Positions 37,989 through 48,200 of a stretch of 64,000 nucleotides of DNA are shown one piece after another; the stretch's first letter is position 1; each line of letters opens with the position of its first letter. The stretch is from Nitrosomonas sp. PY1. GTDB lineage: Bacteria; Pseudomonadota; Gammaproteobacteria; Burkholderiales; Nitrosomonadaceae. The notes under the pieces were generated by a model that ran no database searches, had not been told where the DNA came from, and was given only the letters and a program-made list of their open reading frames with translations. Position numbers and translations under genes: made by a program. Location: contig NZ_BQXC01000001.1 of the NCBI RefSeq assembly GCF_022836435.1, forward strand, positions 720,400 to 784,399, read 5' to 3'.

Positions 37989-39701
37989 CTAAAAACGGAA
38001 GTTATATTGCACGTACAAAAGGTCAGCGGAAATTCCTGGTGCTTGGTCTTTCAGGAAACCACCACTGAATAATTTGGAATAGCCGAATAATACATCTTGA
38101 TGACGATCGACGTGTATATTAAAGCGGAAATCAATCTCATCACCAACATGACTCCCGGACTGCCCAGTAACATCTCTAAAAGTTGCAGCTCCTGCGGCAT
38201 TGTATAAATAATCGCGTTGATTTGCCAAGTAGAATCGATGATATTGCGTGATAAAAGTAATCCAAGGTACTGGGTGCGTAGAAAACTGGACATTAAAATC
38301 ATGAATGTTTTGGCGGCCAACACGATCAAGATATCCGAGATAGTAATGCCCAAATGGAAATAACTGATTAAAAGTATTACTTCTATCGTCGGTAGGATTA
38401 CTGTCTCCAGAGGCAAAGTCATAGCGTATCCAGCCTTGTGCATTCATCAACGTCGGTACTCGGTAACCAAGGCCTGTAGCAACTGCGAAAGCGGAAACAT
38501 CTAGGTGAGAACGCCGACCAAATTGATACATGCCTTCCAATTCATAGAGGAAGTTATCAAAGTTTCCGACTAAACGACCGCCCAATGTATGAACGTGTGA
38601 ATCTCCTTGTAGAATATTACCTCGTAATACATTAGCAGCAGTAAGATGACGATCATTTTCTAGACTTAAAAAATAGAGATCAAGCGCATGTGTTGGAGCA
38701 ATTCTATTGGTTCCCCAAAGACCGAAGAAGTTTTGTTTGGTATCCCAATTATCTACTTCGTTTTTTTCAATAATCATAGGCCGAGTCCAAAAAGCATCGA
38801 CATCCCAACTTGGAGAGCGCCAAAATGCTTTCACGCCTTGAAAGGTTCTACGGGTATTAACCCAATCTAAAGTGGAGATCAAGCGCTGTGAGCCATATAA
38901 CAATTCTTGTCGACCAACACGGATATACACAGGACCGTCTTTGACATTGGCTAATTTAATGTCCGTAAATACATTCAGCATATCCGTATAGTTTCTATCC
39001 GTGATCAAAGGAGGTAAGTTGTAACCAAAATCACGTGCATCTATTAATTCCGCAAACAATCTCACTCTGTCGCGATACCATAAATCTGCATGAAAACGTG
39101 TACGTAATAAATGAAAGTCATTATTGATGCCTTCTAAATTCAACCGGCTATCGGTTTCATGCGTATAGCGATACCAAAAGTTACCGCCAAAAGACAACAA
39201 CCAATCATCAGCGAAATGTATACGTTTTATCGGATCAAAAATATCCTTTTCGGCGCCTGTTTTGTCTAGATAGCGGAAGTCAATTTCATAAGCGGGCGTT
39301 GTCAATAGAGCGAATGGCGCATAAGGTGCTACCGGCGGTTTTTCACGTTTGTTTCCGGATACCATATCCCATAGCGAGTAATACCCCGCACCACCTGGGG
39401 GAAGAATAAATAATCCCGGTCGTGACATTGTTGTAACTGGAGGCACTTTTGATTTATCAAAGCCATCCGAAGTAATAGCTCTGGGCAATGTTGCTGGTGC
39501 TGGTGGAACTGCAGGTGTTGCTGCTGGTGCACTAGCCGGAGGATTGTTTGTCGTGGTTGGGGATTGTGCCTGAACTTGATAAGTCCAGGACATTATCGTG
39601 ATGCAGGTAACTATAAAGTATTGTTGCCTGTTTTTTAACAAGCGCACTTTTGGTCTGGCATGGGGTTTCGCCGGAGATGGAAAAATTCCCAGTGAATTCA
39701 T
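37989..39701 (-). CDS. Outer-membrane porin of the alginate-export (AlgE-like) family
   Basis: Members form 18-stranded barrels that export or take up anionic compounds. From ATG 39701, 8 bases after AGGAG, the 570-residue product has a signal-type hydrophobic segment at about 25-45 (after an unusually long basic head) ending QVQAQS, a Pro/Ala/Thr-rich linker (about 50-75) and a barrel with alternating aromatic strands, e.g. WLLSFGGNFWYRYTHETDSR, LLRTRFHADLWYRDRVRLFAELIDARDFG and the final ADLLYVQYNFRF ending in Phe. No alginate biosynthesis genes are near, so the substrate is unknown. A longer frame opens at 39797 but lacks support. Confidence 0.85.
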   Translation of the reverse strand: MNSLGIFPSPAKPHARPKVRLLKNRQQYFIVTCITIMSWTYQVQAQSPTTTNNPPASAPAATPAVPPAPATLPRAITSDGFDKSKVPPVTTMSRPGLFILPPGGAGYYSLWDMVSGNKREKPPVAPYAPFALLTTPAYEIDFRYLDKTGAEKDIFDPIKRIHFADDWLLSFGGNFWYRYTHETDSRLNLEGINNDFHLLRTRFHADLWYRDRVRLFAELIDARDFGYNLPPLITDRNYTDMLNVFTDIKLANVKDGPVYIRVGRQELLYGSQRLISTLDWVNTRRTFQGVKAFWRSPSWDVDAFWTRPMIIEKNEVDNWDTKQNFFGLWGTNRIAPTHALDLYFLSLENDRHLTAANVLRGNILQGDSHVHTLGGRLVGNFDNFLYELEGMYQFGRRSHLDVSAFAVATGLGYRVPTLMNAQGWIRYDFASGDSNPTDDRSNTFNQLFPFGHYYLGYLDRVGRQNIHDFNVQFSTHPVPWITFITQYHRFYLANQRDYLYNAAGAATFRDVTGQSGSHVGDEIDFRFNIHVDRHQDVLFGYSKLFSGGFLKDQAPGISADLLYVQYNFRF

Positions 39702-39960
39702 TGTGAAGCTCCTGTTTAGATAATAGACAAGTTTGATATGCAAGGTACGAAAAAATAGCGCGATGGCTTTAATGGCCGCTATTATATGCGATAACAATTG
39801 ATTTTAAAGCGTATATTAAAAAATCATTCCGTCAATTAAATCAGAGTCTTTCAATTGACTGTAATCTAAATATATTCAATATCAGTAATTTGAGACAAAG
39901 ATATTGATGAAGATCAATTTATTATTTTGTTGTAAATCAGACACAAAAATAGAAAATTGA

Positions 39961-40821
39961 TTAAGGGGTTATTTTTACGTTAAGGCCGAGTGCTTTAATT
40001 TTTCCGGCAAAGTCAATCAACCATGCTTGAGTAACTACAGATAATTGCGAAGCCTCTGATTGTAATGATGGGCGTGCCAAACCATATAATAGTACCCCTT
40101 GTAGGGAAATTTCTTCATTGGTGAGTTGTTCGATGAATTTTAAATAGGCATCAATTTCACAATTTGCGGGAGCTTCACCATCAATTTGGAACATACAAGT
40201 CTGTAGCCAAGTAGGGCAAATTGACGAAGCGATACGCAAATTCATGCGAATCCTCTTCAAACTGATGTCGCTATTATTGACAAGCTTTCTTGCTTCAGTG
40301 GTAGCGCGGTCAAATTTAAACCAAATTTCTCCATTCATTTTTGCCATACGCTTTAATCCAGCTTGCACATGTTTGCGATGGATTAGGCTGCCATTCGTGA
40401 TCAGCACCAATTTAAGGTTCTTGGGCATAGGAAAATCTTTTAACACTTCTCCGATCAATTCGATGACTTGCTCAAATTCTTTAGCGCTGGTTGGTTCGCC
40501 ATTTCCAGATAAAGCAATATCACGAATTACTCTGGCTTCTTCTGGTACATTTTTCACCATGAATTCGCCATTAATTAGTTCATTTAGAAAGCAATGTAAC
40601 TCGTTCCTAAGCTTGCTTAAATCAATATGAGGTGCAGTACCACGCGTCAAATTGGGAACTTGGCAATAAATGCAGCGCCAATTACAAGCATTGTTCGGAT
40701 TCAAATTAATTCCAATCGATACGCCGCCTGCACGACGTGATATCACCGGGTAAACATAGGTTAGCCCAGCGCTATCCCGACTATGGTCGGCGGTATTCAG
40801 TCGTTGAGAAGGGGTTGGCAA
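39961..40821 (-). CDS. Radical SAM protein (COG0731-like)
   Basis: The product has the radical SAM cluster motif in NNACNWRCIYCQVPNL (CxxxCxxC), the glycine-rich SAM motif ALSGNGEPTSAKEF and the strand LVLITNGSLIHRKH. Function is unknown; relatives are annotated as radical SAM or Fe-S oxidoreductases. The reading frame extends to 40914 and into queD, but the conserved part starts at about NTADHSRDSAGLTYVYPVISRRAGG, so I place the start at TTG 40819-40821 with GGTG before it, leaving 43 bases to divergent queD. The start is uncertain. It lacks the features of QueE. Confidence 0.78.
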   Translation of the reverse strand: MPTPSQRLNTADHSRDSAGLTYVYPVISRRAGGVSIGINLNPNNACNWRCIYCQVPNLTRGTAPHIDLSKLRNELHCFLNELINGEFMVKNVPEEARVIRDIALSGNGEPTSAKEFEQVIELIGEVLKDFPMPKNLKLVLITNGSLIHRKHVQAGLKRMAKMNGEIWFKFDRATTEARKLVNNSDISLKRIRMNLRIASSICPTWLQTCMFQIDGEAPANCEIDAYLKFIEQLTNEEISLQGVLLYGLARPSLQSEASQLSVVTQAWLIDFAGKIKALGLNVKITP

Positions 40822-40864
40822 TGTTACAATTTCACCTTTTATTTGCTTATTTACTAATGTTGTT

Positions 40865-41320
40865 ATGCTGATCACGCGCAAGCTGGAATTTGATGCAGGG
40901 CATCGTATTTCCACTCATAATAGTCAGTGCCGACATTTACACGGTCATCGCTATGTGATTGAAATTTCATTGTCAGGTAATATTATCACTGACGAAGGTG
41001 CGCCTGAGCAAGGTATGGTGATGGATTTTTCTGAAGTAAAGCGGATAGCTAAGTCGGTACTCATTGATCACTGGGATCATGCATTTTTGGTTTACGAAGA
41101 AGATACCATAGTGCTTGAGTTTTTGAAAACCATGCCAGATCACAAAACCGTCGTTTTAAATGCGCAACCTACTGCAGAAAATCTGGCAAAAATTGCATTT
41201 GAGGTACTTGATCAAGTCTATCAGGATACTTACGGTAACCATCTTCGTTTGGAGCGGATCCGTTTGTATGAAACACCGAATTGTTGGGCTGAAGTATTGC
41301 GTGAAACGATGCGGAATTAG
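40865..41320 (+). CDS. queD: 6-carboxytetrahydropterin synthase (QueD) / PTPS family
   Basis: QueD makes 6-carboxy-5,6,7,8-tetrahydropterin, an early step to queuosine tRNA modification. The 151-residue product starts RKLEFDAGHRISTHNSQCRHLHGHRYVIEI, showing the zinc histidines (GHR, HLHGH) and the catalytic cysteine before them; the later DHWDHAFLVYEEDT and TAENLAKIAFEVL complete the family pattern. The length is somewhat longer than the E. coli protein. No other queuosine genes are in the window. Confidence 0.92.
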   Translation: MLITRKLEFDAGHRISTHNSQCRHLHGHRYVIEISLSGNIITDEGAPEQGMVMDFSEVKRIAKSVLIDHWDHAFLVYEEDTIVLEFLKTMPDHKTVVLNAQPTAENLAKIAFEVLDQVYQDTYGNHLRLERIRLYETPNCWAEVLRETMRN

Positions 41321-41440
41321 TGGCCGCTATCTAGGTGATTCTCAAGATGAATTCCTTGACGGGGTAAGTTAGCTTGGCTACCATTAAAGTGAAGCAGTGA
41401 GGGTTATTGCTTTTTCTTTGATTATTTTAAAGGAAGAATT

Positions 41441-42025
41441 ATGTTCCAGATTAAAAAAATATTATTAGTGAGTATGTTCTTTGCATTGTTATCCATTGCA
41501 TTGCTTACATCAGTGAAAGCCTCTGGTGATGAAAAAAGCCTCAATTTCGGCCACTTTACTAAAGAAAATGTATTATTAACACCCAAAGACTATCGTGAGT
41601 GGATTTTTGTGGGAGCGCCCGTTACTCCAAATGACATGAATGATGGTAAACCTGCATTTCCAGAGTTTCATAATGTTTATATTGATCCAACCAGTTGGGG
41701 TCACTGGAAAAAAACGGGCGAATTTCGAGATGGCACTGTCATCGTAAAAGAATTGACTAGCGTAGGAACTAAAGAATCGGCGAGTGGGAATGGCTATTTT
41801 CCCGGAGAGTTTAACGGTATCGCCGCAATGGTAAAAGATTCTAAACGTTATCCTGATAAACCTGGTAATTGGGCATTCTTTGGATTCGAATCATATGAAG
41901 CCAAACAAGGCGCTATACAAGACGATGATGCTTGTGCCGCCTGCCATAAAAAACATGCCGCGCAAGATATGGTGTTTATTCAACACTACCCAGTTCTTCG
42001 TGCTGCAAAGCCTGGTGAAAAATAA
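41441..42025 (+). CDS. Cytochrome P460
   Basis: Cytochrome P460 is a periplasmic mono-heme enzyme of ammonia oxidisers that turns hydroxylamine, with NO, into nitrous oxide. The 194-residue product has a signal peptide (about 6-27), the family stretches NVLLTPKDYREWIFVGAPVT, HWKKTGEFRDGT and GNWAFFGFE, and the heme motif CAACHKKHA with Cys165, Cys168 and His169. Lys103 in VIVKELTSVG is the likely lysine that cross-links to the heme, by comparison with the N. europaea protein as I recall it. If this lysine were not the cross-linker the protein would be a cytochrome c'-beta. AAGGAAG precedes the ATG. Confidence 0.92.
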   Translation: MFQIKKILLVSMFFALLSIALLTSVKASGDEKSLNFGHFTKENVLLTPKDYREWIFVGAPVTPNDMNDGKPAFPEFHNVYIDPTSWGHWKKTGEFRDGTVIVKELTSVGTKESASGNGYFPGEFNGIAAMVKDSKRYPDKPGNWAFFGFESYEAKQGAIQDDDACAACHKKHAAQDMVFIQHYPVLRAAKPGEK

Positions 42026-42075
42026 CGAGTAATGGTTTTTATAATCTATTTATATATAAAATAGATTTCTCTTTT

Positions 42076-42130
42076 AAGCAATCTGATCTGGGATTAAGCT
42101 GACTTAGGTTTGATTTAGAACGGATTGCTT
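42076..42130 (+). terminator. Candidate terminator after cytochrome P460
   Basis: AAGCAATC (42076-42083) pairs with GATTGCTT (42123-42130), followed by TTTCATTTTTT. The loop is long (39 bases), so it is weaker than a compact terminator, but the T-rich end and the convergent gene position support it. Confidence 0.45.
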
Positions 42131-42153
42131 TTTCATTTTTTGCGCTTTATTTT

Positions 42154-42930
42154 TTAACGGAAGCTATCTTTCCACTGCCGCAAGATAGAAAAAACTTCGC
42201 TAGAATTAATTGTTAGTAGCTTCGAGTGATTTTGAGCGCAATTGATGATTGCGGGTTGATCACATCGTAAGAAAGGATTAATCGCTTTTTCAAGTTCAAT
42301 GGTAGTAGGTAGGGTTGGGCGTTGTTCGCTAACCAATTGGCTACATAACATTTCAAAATTTAATAGCGTCTGGTTTTCAGGGTCTACGCATTTTGCAAAA
42401 CGAATATTGCTGAGTGTGTATTCGTGCGTACAATAAATCATAGTATTATCAGGTAATTGGGATAATTTCTTGAGTGATGCATACATTTGTTCATGAGTCC
42501 CTTCGAATACCCTACCGCATCCGCACGCGAATAGTGTGTCACCACAAAATACACCCTGGAACGGATGGTCGGTATAATAAGCAATATGCTCACGCGTGTG
42601 ACCGGGAATATTTAGTACTTTTAGTTTGAGGCCGAGGGTTTTGATCAGTATTTCTTCACTTTCAGATACCACATCTGTAACATCTGGAATGCTTTCGGAT
42701 TGAGGTCCGTAAACAGGAATGTCAAATAGTTTGATCAAGTCGCTAATTCCTCCGGTATGGTCATCATGGTGATGTGTAATGAGGATTGCGACGAGCTTTA
42801 GTTTATTGGCTTGTAAATAATGAATAATTGGATCTGATATTCCGGGATCTACAACAATCGCATGAGCATCGTCATGTAGGACCCAGATATAATTGTCCTG
42901 AAATGCACGAACTGGATATACATTAATCAT
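42154..42930 (-). CDS. gloB: Hydroxyacylglutathione hydrolase (glyoxalase II)
   Basis: GloB hydrolyses S-D-lactoylglutathione in methylglyoxal detoxification. The 258-residue product has the metal motif ILITHHHDDHTGG (about residue 50-62), the second histidine in IPGHTREHIAYY, the aspartate in FCGDTLFACGCGRVFEG and CTHEYTLSNIRFA, followed by the C-terminal substrate domain ending in RCDQPAI and LRQWKDSFR. The length is typical. It is divergent from the methyltransferase gene, the usual neighbour in betaproteobacteria. Confidence 0.96.
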   Translation of the reverse strand: MINVYPVRAFQDNYIWVLHDDAHAIVVDPGISDPIIHYLQANKLKLVAILITHHHDDHTGGISDLIKLFDIPVYGPQSESIPDVTDVVSESEEILIKTLGLKLKVLNIPGHTREHIAYYTDHPFQGVFCGDTLFACGCGRVFEGTHEQMYASLKKLSQLPDNTMIYCTHEYTLSNIRFAKCVDPENQTLLNFEMLCSQLVSEQRPTLPTTIELEKAINPFLRCDQPAIINCAQNHSKLLTINSSEVFSILRQWKDSFR

Positions 42931-43015
42931 ACCGTTTGCTTTTTATGGGGTAATTGAATATTTGACGGATATTGAGTGGTTATTAATCTCGTTAATAATG
43001 ATGTTATTATAAGAT

Positions 43016-43741
43016 ATGGTTGGAAATCAGGGCGGGTCGCATAATATGAAGTGGTTCGAGTCACCATTGGGTGCTTATTTACTCGAGCATGAATACCGCT
43101 ATTTTGATAAAGTCGTTGCCAATATCTTCGGTTATAACGCTATTCAAATAGGCTTGCCGCAATTTTGTTTTTTACGCTTAAACAGAATGCCTTTGCAATT
43201 TTCGGTGGGGTTAGAAAAAACTCAACCTGCTTTGATTGCAACCGCCGATTTCTTACCCATTCAAAGTAATTCGATTGATCTGGCTATTATGCCACATACC
43301 CTTGAATTTAGTGATAATCCGCATCAAATTCTGCGTGAGGTTTACCGTATTTTGATTCCAGAGGGGCACATTGTCATATCCGGTTTTAATCCGCTGAGCT
43401 TATGGGGCATATTTCGCTATTTAAAAGCGAATCGAGCAGAATATCCGTGGAATGGTAATTTTATTGCTTTATTACGCCTCAAGGATTGGTTGAAACTACT
43501 CGACTTCGAAACAATGGGTGGGCAATTGTGTTGTTATGCGCCTCCATTTGAGCAGGAAAAATGGCGTCAGCGATTTCGTTTCATGGAAGCAGCGGGTGAC
43601 CGGTGGTGGCCTATCGGCGGAGGTGTATATTTTCTTCATGCAATTAAGCATATGCACGGAATGCGAGTGATTAAGCCTGGTTGGAAGAAAAATATCGATA
43701 GCAAGAAACGTATTGTTTCTGTTACTCAAAAACTCAACTAA
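43016..43741 (+). CDS. SAM-dependent methyltransferase, class I
   Basis: The 241-residue product begins MKWFESPLGAYLLEHEYRYFDKVVANIFGYNAIQIGLP (from the inner Met at 43046), the N-terminus of a betaproteobacterial family next to gloB and rnhA. The methyltransferase core is recognised by DLAIMPHTLEFSDNPHQILREVYRILIPEGHIVISGFNPLSLWG (motifs post I to III). The typical glycine-rich motif I is weak, as in this family. The substrate is unknown. Start at 43016 or 43046; neither has a clear ribosome site. Confidence 0.85.
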   Translation: MVGNQGGSHNMKWFESPLGAYLLEHEYRYFDKVVANIFGYNAIQIGLPQFCFLRLNRMPLQFSVGLEKTQPALIATADFLPIQSNSIDLAIMPHTLEFSDNPHQILREVYRILIPEGHIVISGFNPLSLWGIFRYLKANRAEYPWNGNFIALLRLKDWLKLLDFETMGGQLCCYAPPFEQEKWRQRFRFMEAAGDRWWPIGGGVYFLHAIKHMHGMRVIKPGWKKNIDSKKRIVSVTQKLN

Positions 43742-43784
43742 AAATTAGATCAATTTATTCTTCGTATCATGAATGGAATGACCT

Positions 43785-44258
43785 ATGGCTAATAGGAACA
43801 AAGTGGAGATATTTACTGATGGCGCATGTAAAGGAAATCCCGGAATAGGCGGTTGGGGCGCATTGTTGAAATATGACGGGCACGAAAAAGAGATTTATGG
43901 CGGTGAGATACACACTACTAATAATCGTATGGAGTTATTGGCAGCGGTGCGCGCCTTAGAAGCCTTGAAGCGCGCTTGTCAGGTTGATTTACATACGGAT
44001 TCTCAGTATCTCAAAAAAGGTATCAGTGAATGGATCGGTGATTGGAAATTACGTAATTGGCAAACTTCAGCAAAAAAACCGGTGAAGAATGACGATCTAT
44101 GGAGGATGCTTGATCACCTAGCACAGCTTCATGAAATCGAGTGGTATTGGGTACGCGGACATGCCGGGCATGAAGATAATGAACGTGCCGATCAGTTAGC
44201 AAATTTGGGTGTGGCAATGATTCTGAATCAGAAAAATAGCTCTAACAATAAAGTCTAG
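43785..44258 (+). CDS. rnhA: Ribonuclease HI
   Basis: RNase HI removes RNA from RNA-DNA hybrids. The 157-residue product has the four catalytic carboxylates: Asp in [12 protein letters not shown], Glu in [13 protein letters not shown], Asp in [12 protein letters not shown] and Asp in [13 protein letters not shown], plus the basic handle [19 protein letters not shown]. It is followed 7 bases later by dnaQ, the usual pair. Confidence 0.97.
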   Translation: MANRNKVEIFTDGACKGNPGIGGWGALLKYDGHEKEIYGGEIHTTNNRMELLAAVRALEALKRACQVDLHTDSQYLKKGISEWIGDWKLRNWQTSAKKPVKNDDLWRMLDHLAQLHEIEWYWVRGHAGHEDNERADQLANLGVAMILNQKNSSNNKV

Positions 44259-44265
44259 GTCACAC

Positions 44266-44985
44266 ATGCGACAGATTGTGCTCGATACTGAGACAACAGG
44301 CCTGGATCCAAGGCAAGGACATCGCATTGTGGAACTCGCTGCAATTGAGTTGATAAATCGACACTTGACGGGTAACCGGATTCACTATTACTTGAATCCC
44401 GAGCGAGATAGCGATGAAGCTGCTTTGCAAATTCATGGATTAACCAGGGAATTTCTTTTGGATAAACCCAAATTTGCTGAAGTTGCGAAGGATTTTTTGA
44501 GCTTTATTGATAACGCCGAATTGATTATTCATAACGCTCCTTTTGATGTCGGTTTCTTAAACCATGAGTTAGCGTTGTTGGAAATGTTGCAGCTTGATCA
44601 GTACTGTGCCTCAATTATTGATACGTTGAGACTTGCAAAGGAATTTCATCCCGGGAAACGCAATAATTTAGATGCTTTGTGTGAGCGCTATGGCATTGAT
44701 AACTCTAAACGAACGCTGCATGGTGCATCGTTAGATTCCGAATTGCTAGCTGAAGTTTATTTGGCTATGACGCGAGGACAAGAAAGTTTGCTGATGGATC
44801 TGGAGCACAAAGATTCTGCCCAGAATCACGCCGATTTTGCAGAGAAATATCTACTAAAAATTATCAAGGCAACGGAAAGCGAATGCGCTGAACATGCATC
44901 GATACTGAAAATGATTGCTTCTCAAAGTGGTAATACATGCATTTGGCAAAAACTCGGAGAAGATGACCAGATTATCAATGAGTAA
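44266..44985 (+). CDS. dnaQ: DNA polymerase III epsilon subunit (3'-5' proofreading exonuclease)
   Basis: The 239-residue product shows the DEDDh exonuclease motifs: LDTETTGLDPRQGHRIVELAA (Exo I), IHNAPFDVGFLNHEL (Exo II) and HGASLDSELLAEVYLAM (Exo III with His). The C-terminal tail, which would bind the polymerase alpha subunit, is present. Ordinary length. It forms a two-gene unit with rnhA. Confidence 0.96.
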   Translation: MRQIVLDTETTGLDPRQGHRIVELAAIELINRHLTGNRIHYYLNPERDSDEAALQIHGLTREFLLDKPKFAEVAKDFLSFIDNAELIIHNAPFDVGFLNHELALLEMLQLDQYCASIIDTLRLAKEFHPGKRNNLDALCERYGIDNSKRTLHGASLDSELLAEVYLAMTRGQESLLMDLEHKDSAQNHADFAEKYLLKIIKATESECAEHASILKMIASQSGNTCIWQKLGEDDQIINE

Positions 44986-45200
44986 AGTGTGCGATGTATT
45001 TCAACTTAAGTTCCCAAGGATTCGATCATAAGCTCGCAGCAACCCCCTCTCTATAGTTTTCATCAGTAACGTATTTCCTTAGGATGTGATTTTTCTCACA
45101 GATCTTTGACATTAGCTAAGCTATGATGAAGATTAATACTATATAAATCAATTTATGATTGTTTGGCTGATATGTTTTTCAATTTCAAGATAATTCTAAA

Positions 45201-48200
45201 ATGCTATCGGATCAAACCGGCATGTGCGTAACAAGTATCATGCTGATAGATGGATTCTTGAGGTTTTATGGGATCCTACGAAAGCTGGCCGATATCGTTT
45301 TATACATAAGCGCTTTGATTGTCTGTACGGTTGTATTCATGGGGAAAGCGCATGCATCAAACGTATGTAAAGCGGAGGTGGCTCGAATCGTATCGATTCA
45401 AGGCACTATCGAAGTACGTCGCGCACAACAAAGACAGCAAATCTGGCAGAAGGCAAATTTAGATACAGTAGTGTGTATGGGGGACATGATTCGTTCCCGC
45501 ACACACAGTCGTGCCACATTGCATCTGGCTAATGAAGGCTTTTTAAACTTGAATCAGAAAAGCAGCATGACTTTCTTGCCAGCGAATGAAGAAAAGAAAT
45601 CTTTTCTGATGCAATTGTTTGAAGGTGTCATTCACATTATTACCCGTACTCCGAAACCCTTCGATGTGACCACGCCATTCGTGAATGCAAGCATACATGG
45701 CACAGAGTTTCTTGTCGAAGCGACTGAAGAAAGTGACCGAGTGGTGGTATATGAAGGCACGGTTGCGGTGGCGAATGACTACGGCAGTGTTGTTTTAAAT
45801 GATCGTGAAGCAGCTACTGCCAGTCAGTATCAAGCGCCACAAAAAATCATCCACATTCATCCTACCGATGCCGTGCAATGGGCGCTTTACTATCCGGCCT
45901 TGGCAGCGTATTGGCAACGAGAAGACGCGGATGCGCCCGGAACTGCTGCTTTGGTTCAACAAGCCAGCGATGCATTGATTGTTGGACAGGCTGATGAAGC
46001 CAAGTCTATCATTGCACAAGTATTGCGACGAGAACCCAGCAACAGCGATGCGTATGCATTATTGGCTATCATTGCGGTAACGCAAAATGATAAAGAAGCT
46101 GCACGTGATTTTGCGAATCAAGCGGTTACTTTCAATCCGCATTCGGCTGTCGCGTATATTGCACTTTCGTATGCCCAACAAGCCCATTTTGAAATTGAAG
46201 AAGCATTGACAAGTATTCGTAAAAGCCTCGAGATCGATACACGTAATGCGCTTGCTTGGGCGCGTTTGGCTGAACTGCAAATGTCATCGAACAAATTGGA
46301 TCAAGCTTTGGTTTCTGCACGGCAAGCGATACAACTCAATCCCAACTTGGCCAAAACACAAGCGGTATTGGGCTTCGCTCATCTAATGCAGTTCGATACA
46401 CAAACTGCTAAGCATACGTTTAACCAATCGATTGCTTTGGATTCAGCCGATCCCATGCCACGACTTGGGCTGGGACTAGCATTGGTTCGCGAAGGTGAAC
46501 TCAAAGCGGGTCGTATACAGCTTGAAATTGCTGCCAGCCTCGACCCAGCCAATTCACTGATCCGTAGTTACCTCGGTAAAGCTTACTTCGAAGAAAAACG
46601 TTATCCGCTTGCTAGTACGCAATTTGATTTGGCCAAAGAACGCGATCCAAAAGACCCAACGCCTTGGCTGTATGACGGGATTCAGAAGCAAACCCAGAAT
46701 CGTCCGATCGAAGCGTTACATGACATACAAAAATCGATCGCGTTGAATGATAACCGCGCGGTGTACCGTTCTCAATTGCTACTTGACCGTGATGAAGCTG
46801 CACGAGGTTCCAGCCTTGGGCGTATCTTTGATACCTTGGGATTCGAACGTCGCAGTGTGATGCAAACAGCCAAGTCTTTGAGTATTGATCCAGCCAATTA
46901 TTCCGCGCATCGTTTTCTATCCGATACGTATGCTCACATACCTCGGCATGAGATCGCTCGCGTCAGTGAGTTGCTGCAAGCGCAATTGTTGCAACCGATC
47001 AACGTCAACCCGGTACAACCACATCTGGCAGTGGCGGATTTGAATATCATTACCGGCACGACACCCTCAGCGGTGGGGTTTAATGAATTTACGCCATTGA
47101 TGGAGCGCAATAAACTTCAGGTAGTTGCATCAGGGATCGTAGGTAGCAACAGTACATTGGGTAATGAAGTGGTGGCTACGATGCAGCGCGACAGGGCTTC
47201 GGTGAGTTTGGGGCAGTTTCATTACGAAACCAATGGATTTAGAGAAAATAATAATCAAAATCATAATATTTACAACGGATTCTTCCAGTATGCGTTAACG
47301 CCCAAACTGAATGTGCAGACGGAGGTGCGGCGACGGGAAACAGAGCACGGTGATATTGTTCTAGATACCATTCCTTTTGACAAAAGCTATAGACGTAATT
47401 TATCAGAAGATATGGCAAGGGTAGGTCTCCGCTATAGGTTAAATAGTAATCAAGATTTTTTACTGTCCTCTACTTATATTGATCGATCTGCAAAGGACTT
47501 AAGGAATCCGGCAGGAACTGAGTATATATTGGCTAATAAATCGTCTGGTTTTGTAACAGAAGCGCAACATTTATATCGTCATGAACTTCTAAATACAGTT
47601 ACAGGCGGAGGTATTTATCAGTTCGACTCACATAATATTAATTCATATCTTTCTCCAGAAAGACAAAAAGAACACAGAAACGCAGATCGATATAATCTAT
47701 ATTCATATAGTTATGTCAATTATCTTAGAAATGTCAATTTAACATTAGGATTAAGTTATGATGTTTTTACTAATGTGGTTGGCCCAGATTCTAAAAATAC
47801 GGACAAGATCAATCCAAAGTTTGGTCTGCAATGGAACATTACCGATAATTTACGGCTACGGTTGGCCTGGTTTGAAGCCAACAAAACCCACTTGGTTGCG
47901 CAGCAAACCCTGGAGCCCACGCAAATTGCTGGTTTCAATCAGTTTTTCGATGATCCCAACGGTACGCGGACAAAACGTTCTGGAATTGGAGTCGACTATC
48001 ATATATTGGAAAATTTGTATGGTGGAATAGAAATATCTCAACGAAAGATAGGAGTTCCTATTCTGGGTGGAAAGCTAGATCCTATAACTAAAGAAAATCA
48101 AGAAATTGAAGAGCTCCAAAAGCAAGAGGAAAATCTTTATCGTGCTTATCTTTATTGGTTGCCGCATGATTATTGGTCTGTAAAGAGCGAATTCCAATTT

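Noticed and set aside
37989-39701. Alginate biosynthesis locus
   Set aside because: Only an AlgE-like barrel is present, with no alginate polymerase or epimerase genes; the family is used for other substrates too.
39961-40914. QueE assignment for the radical SAM gene next to queD
   Set aside because: QueE is shorter, and its cluster-motif surroundings differ; this protein has the NNACNWRCIYCQVP motif of another radical SAM group.
44986-45200. Promoter or RNA gene after dnaQ
   Set aside because: A TTGACA-like box is present, but no -10 box lies at proper distance, and no tRNA-like cloverleaf is visible.
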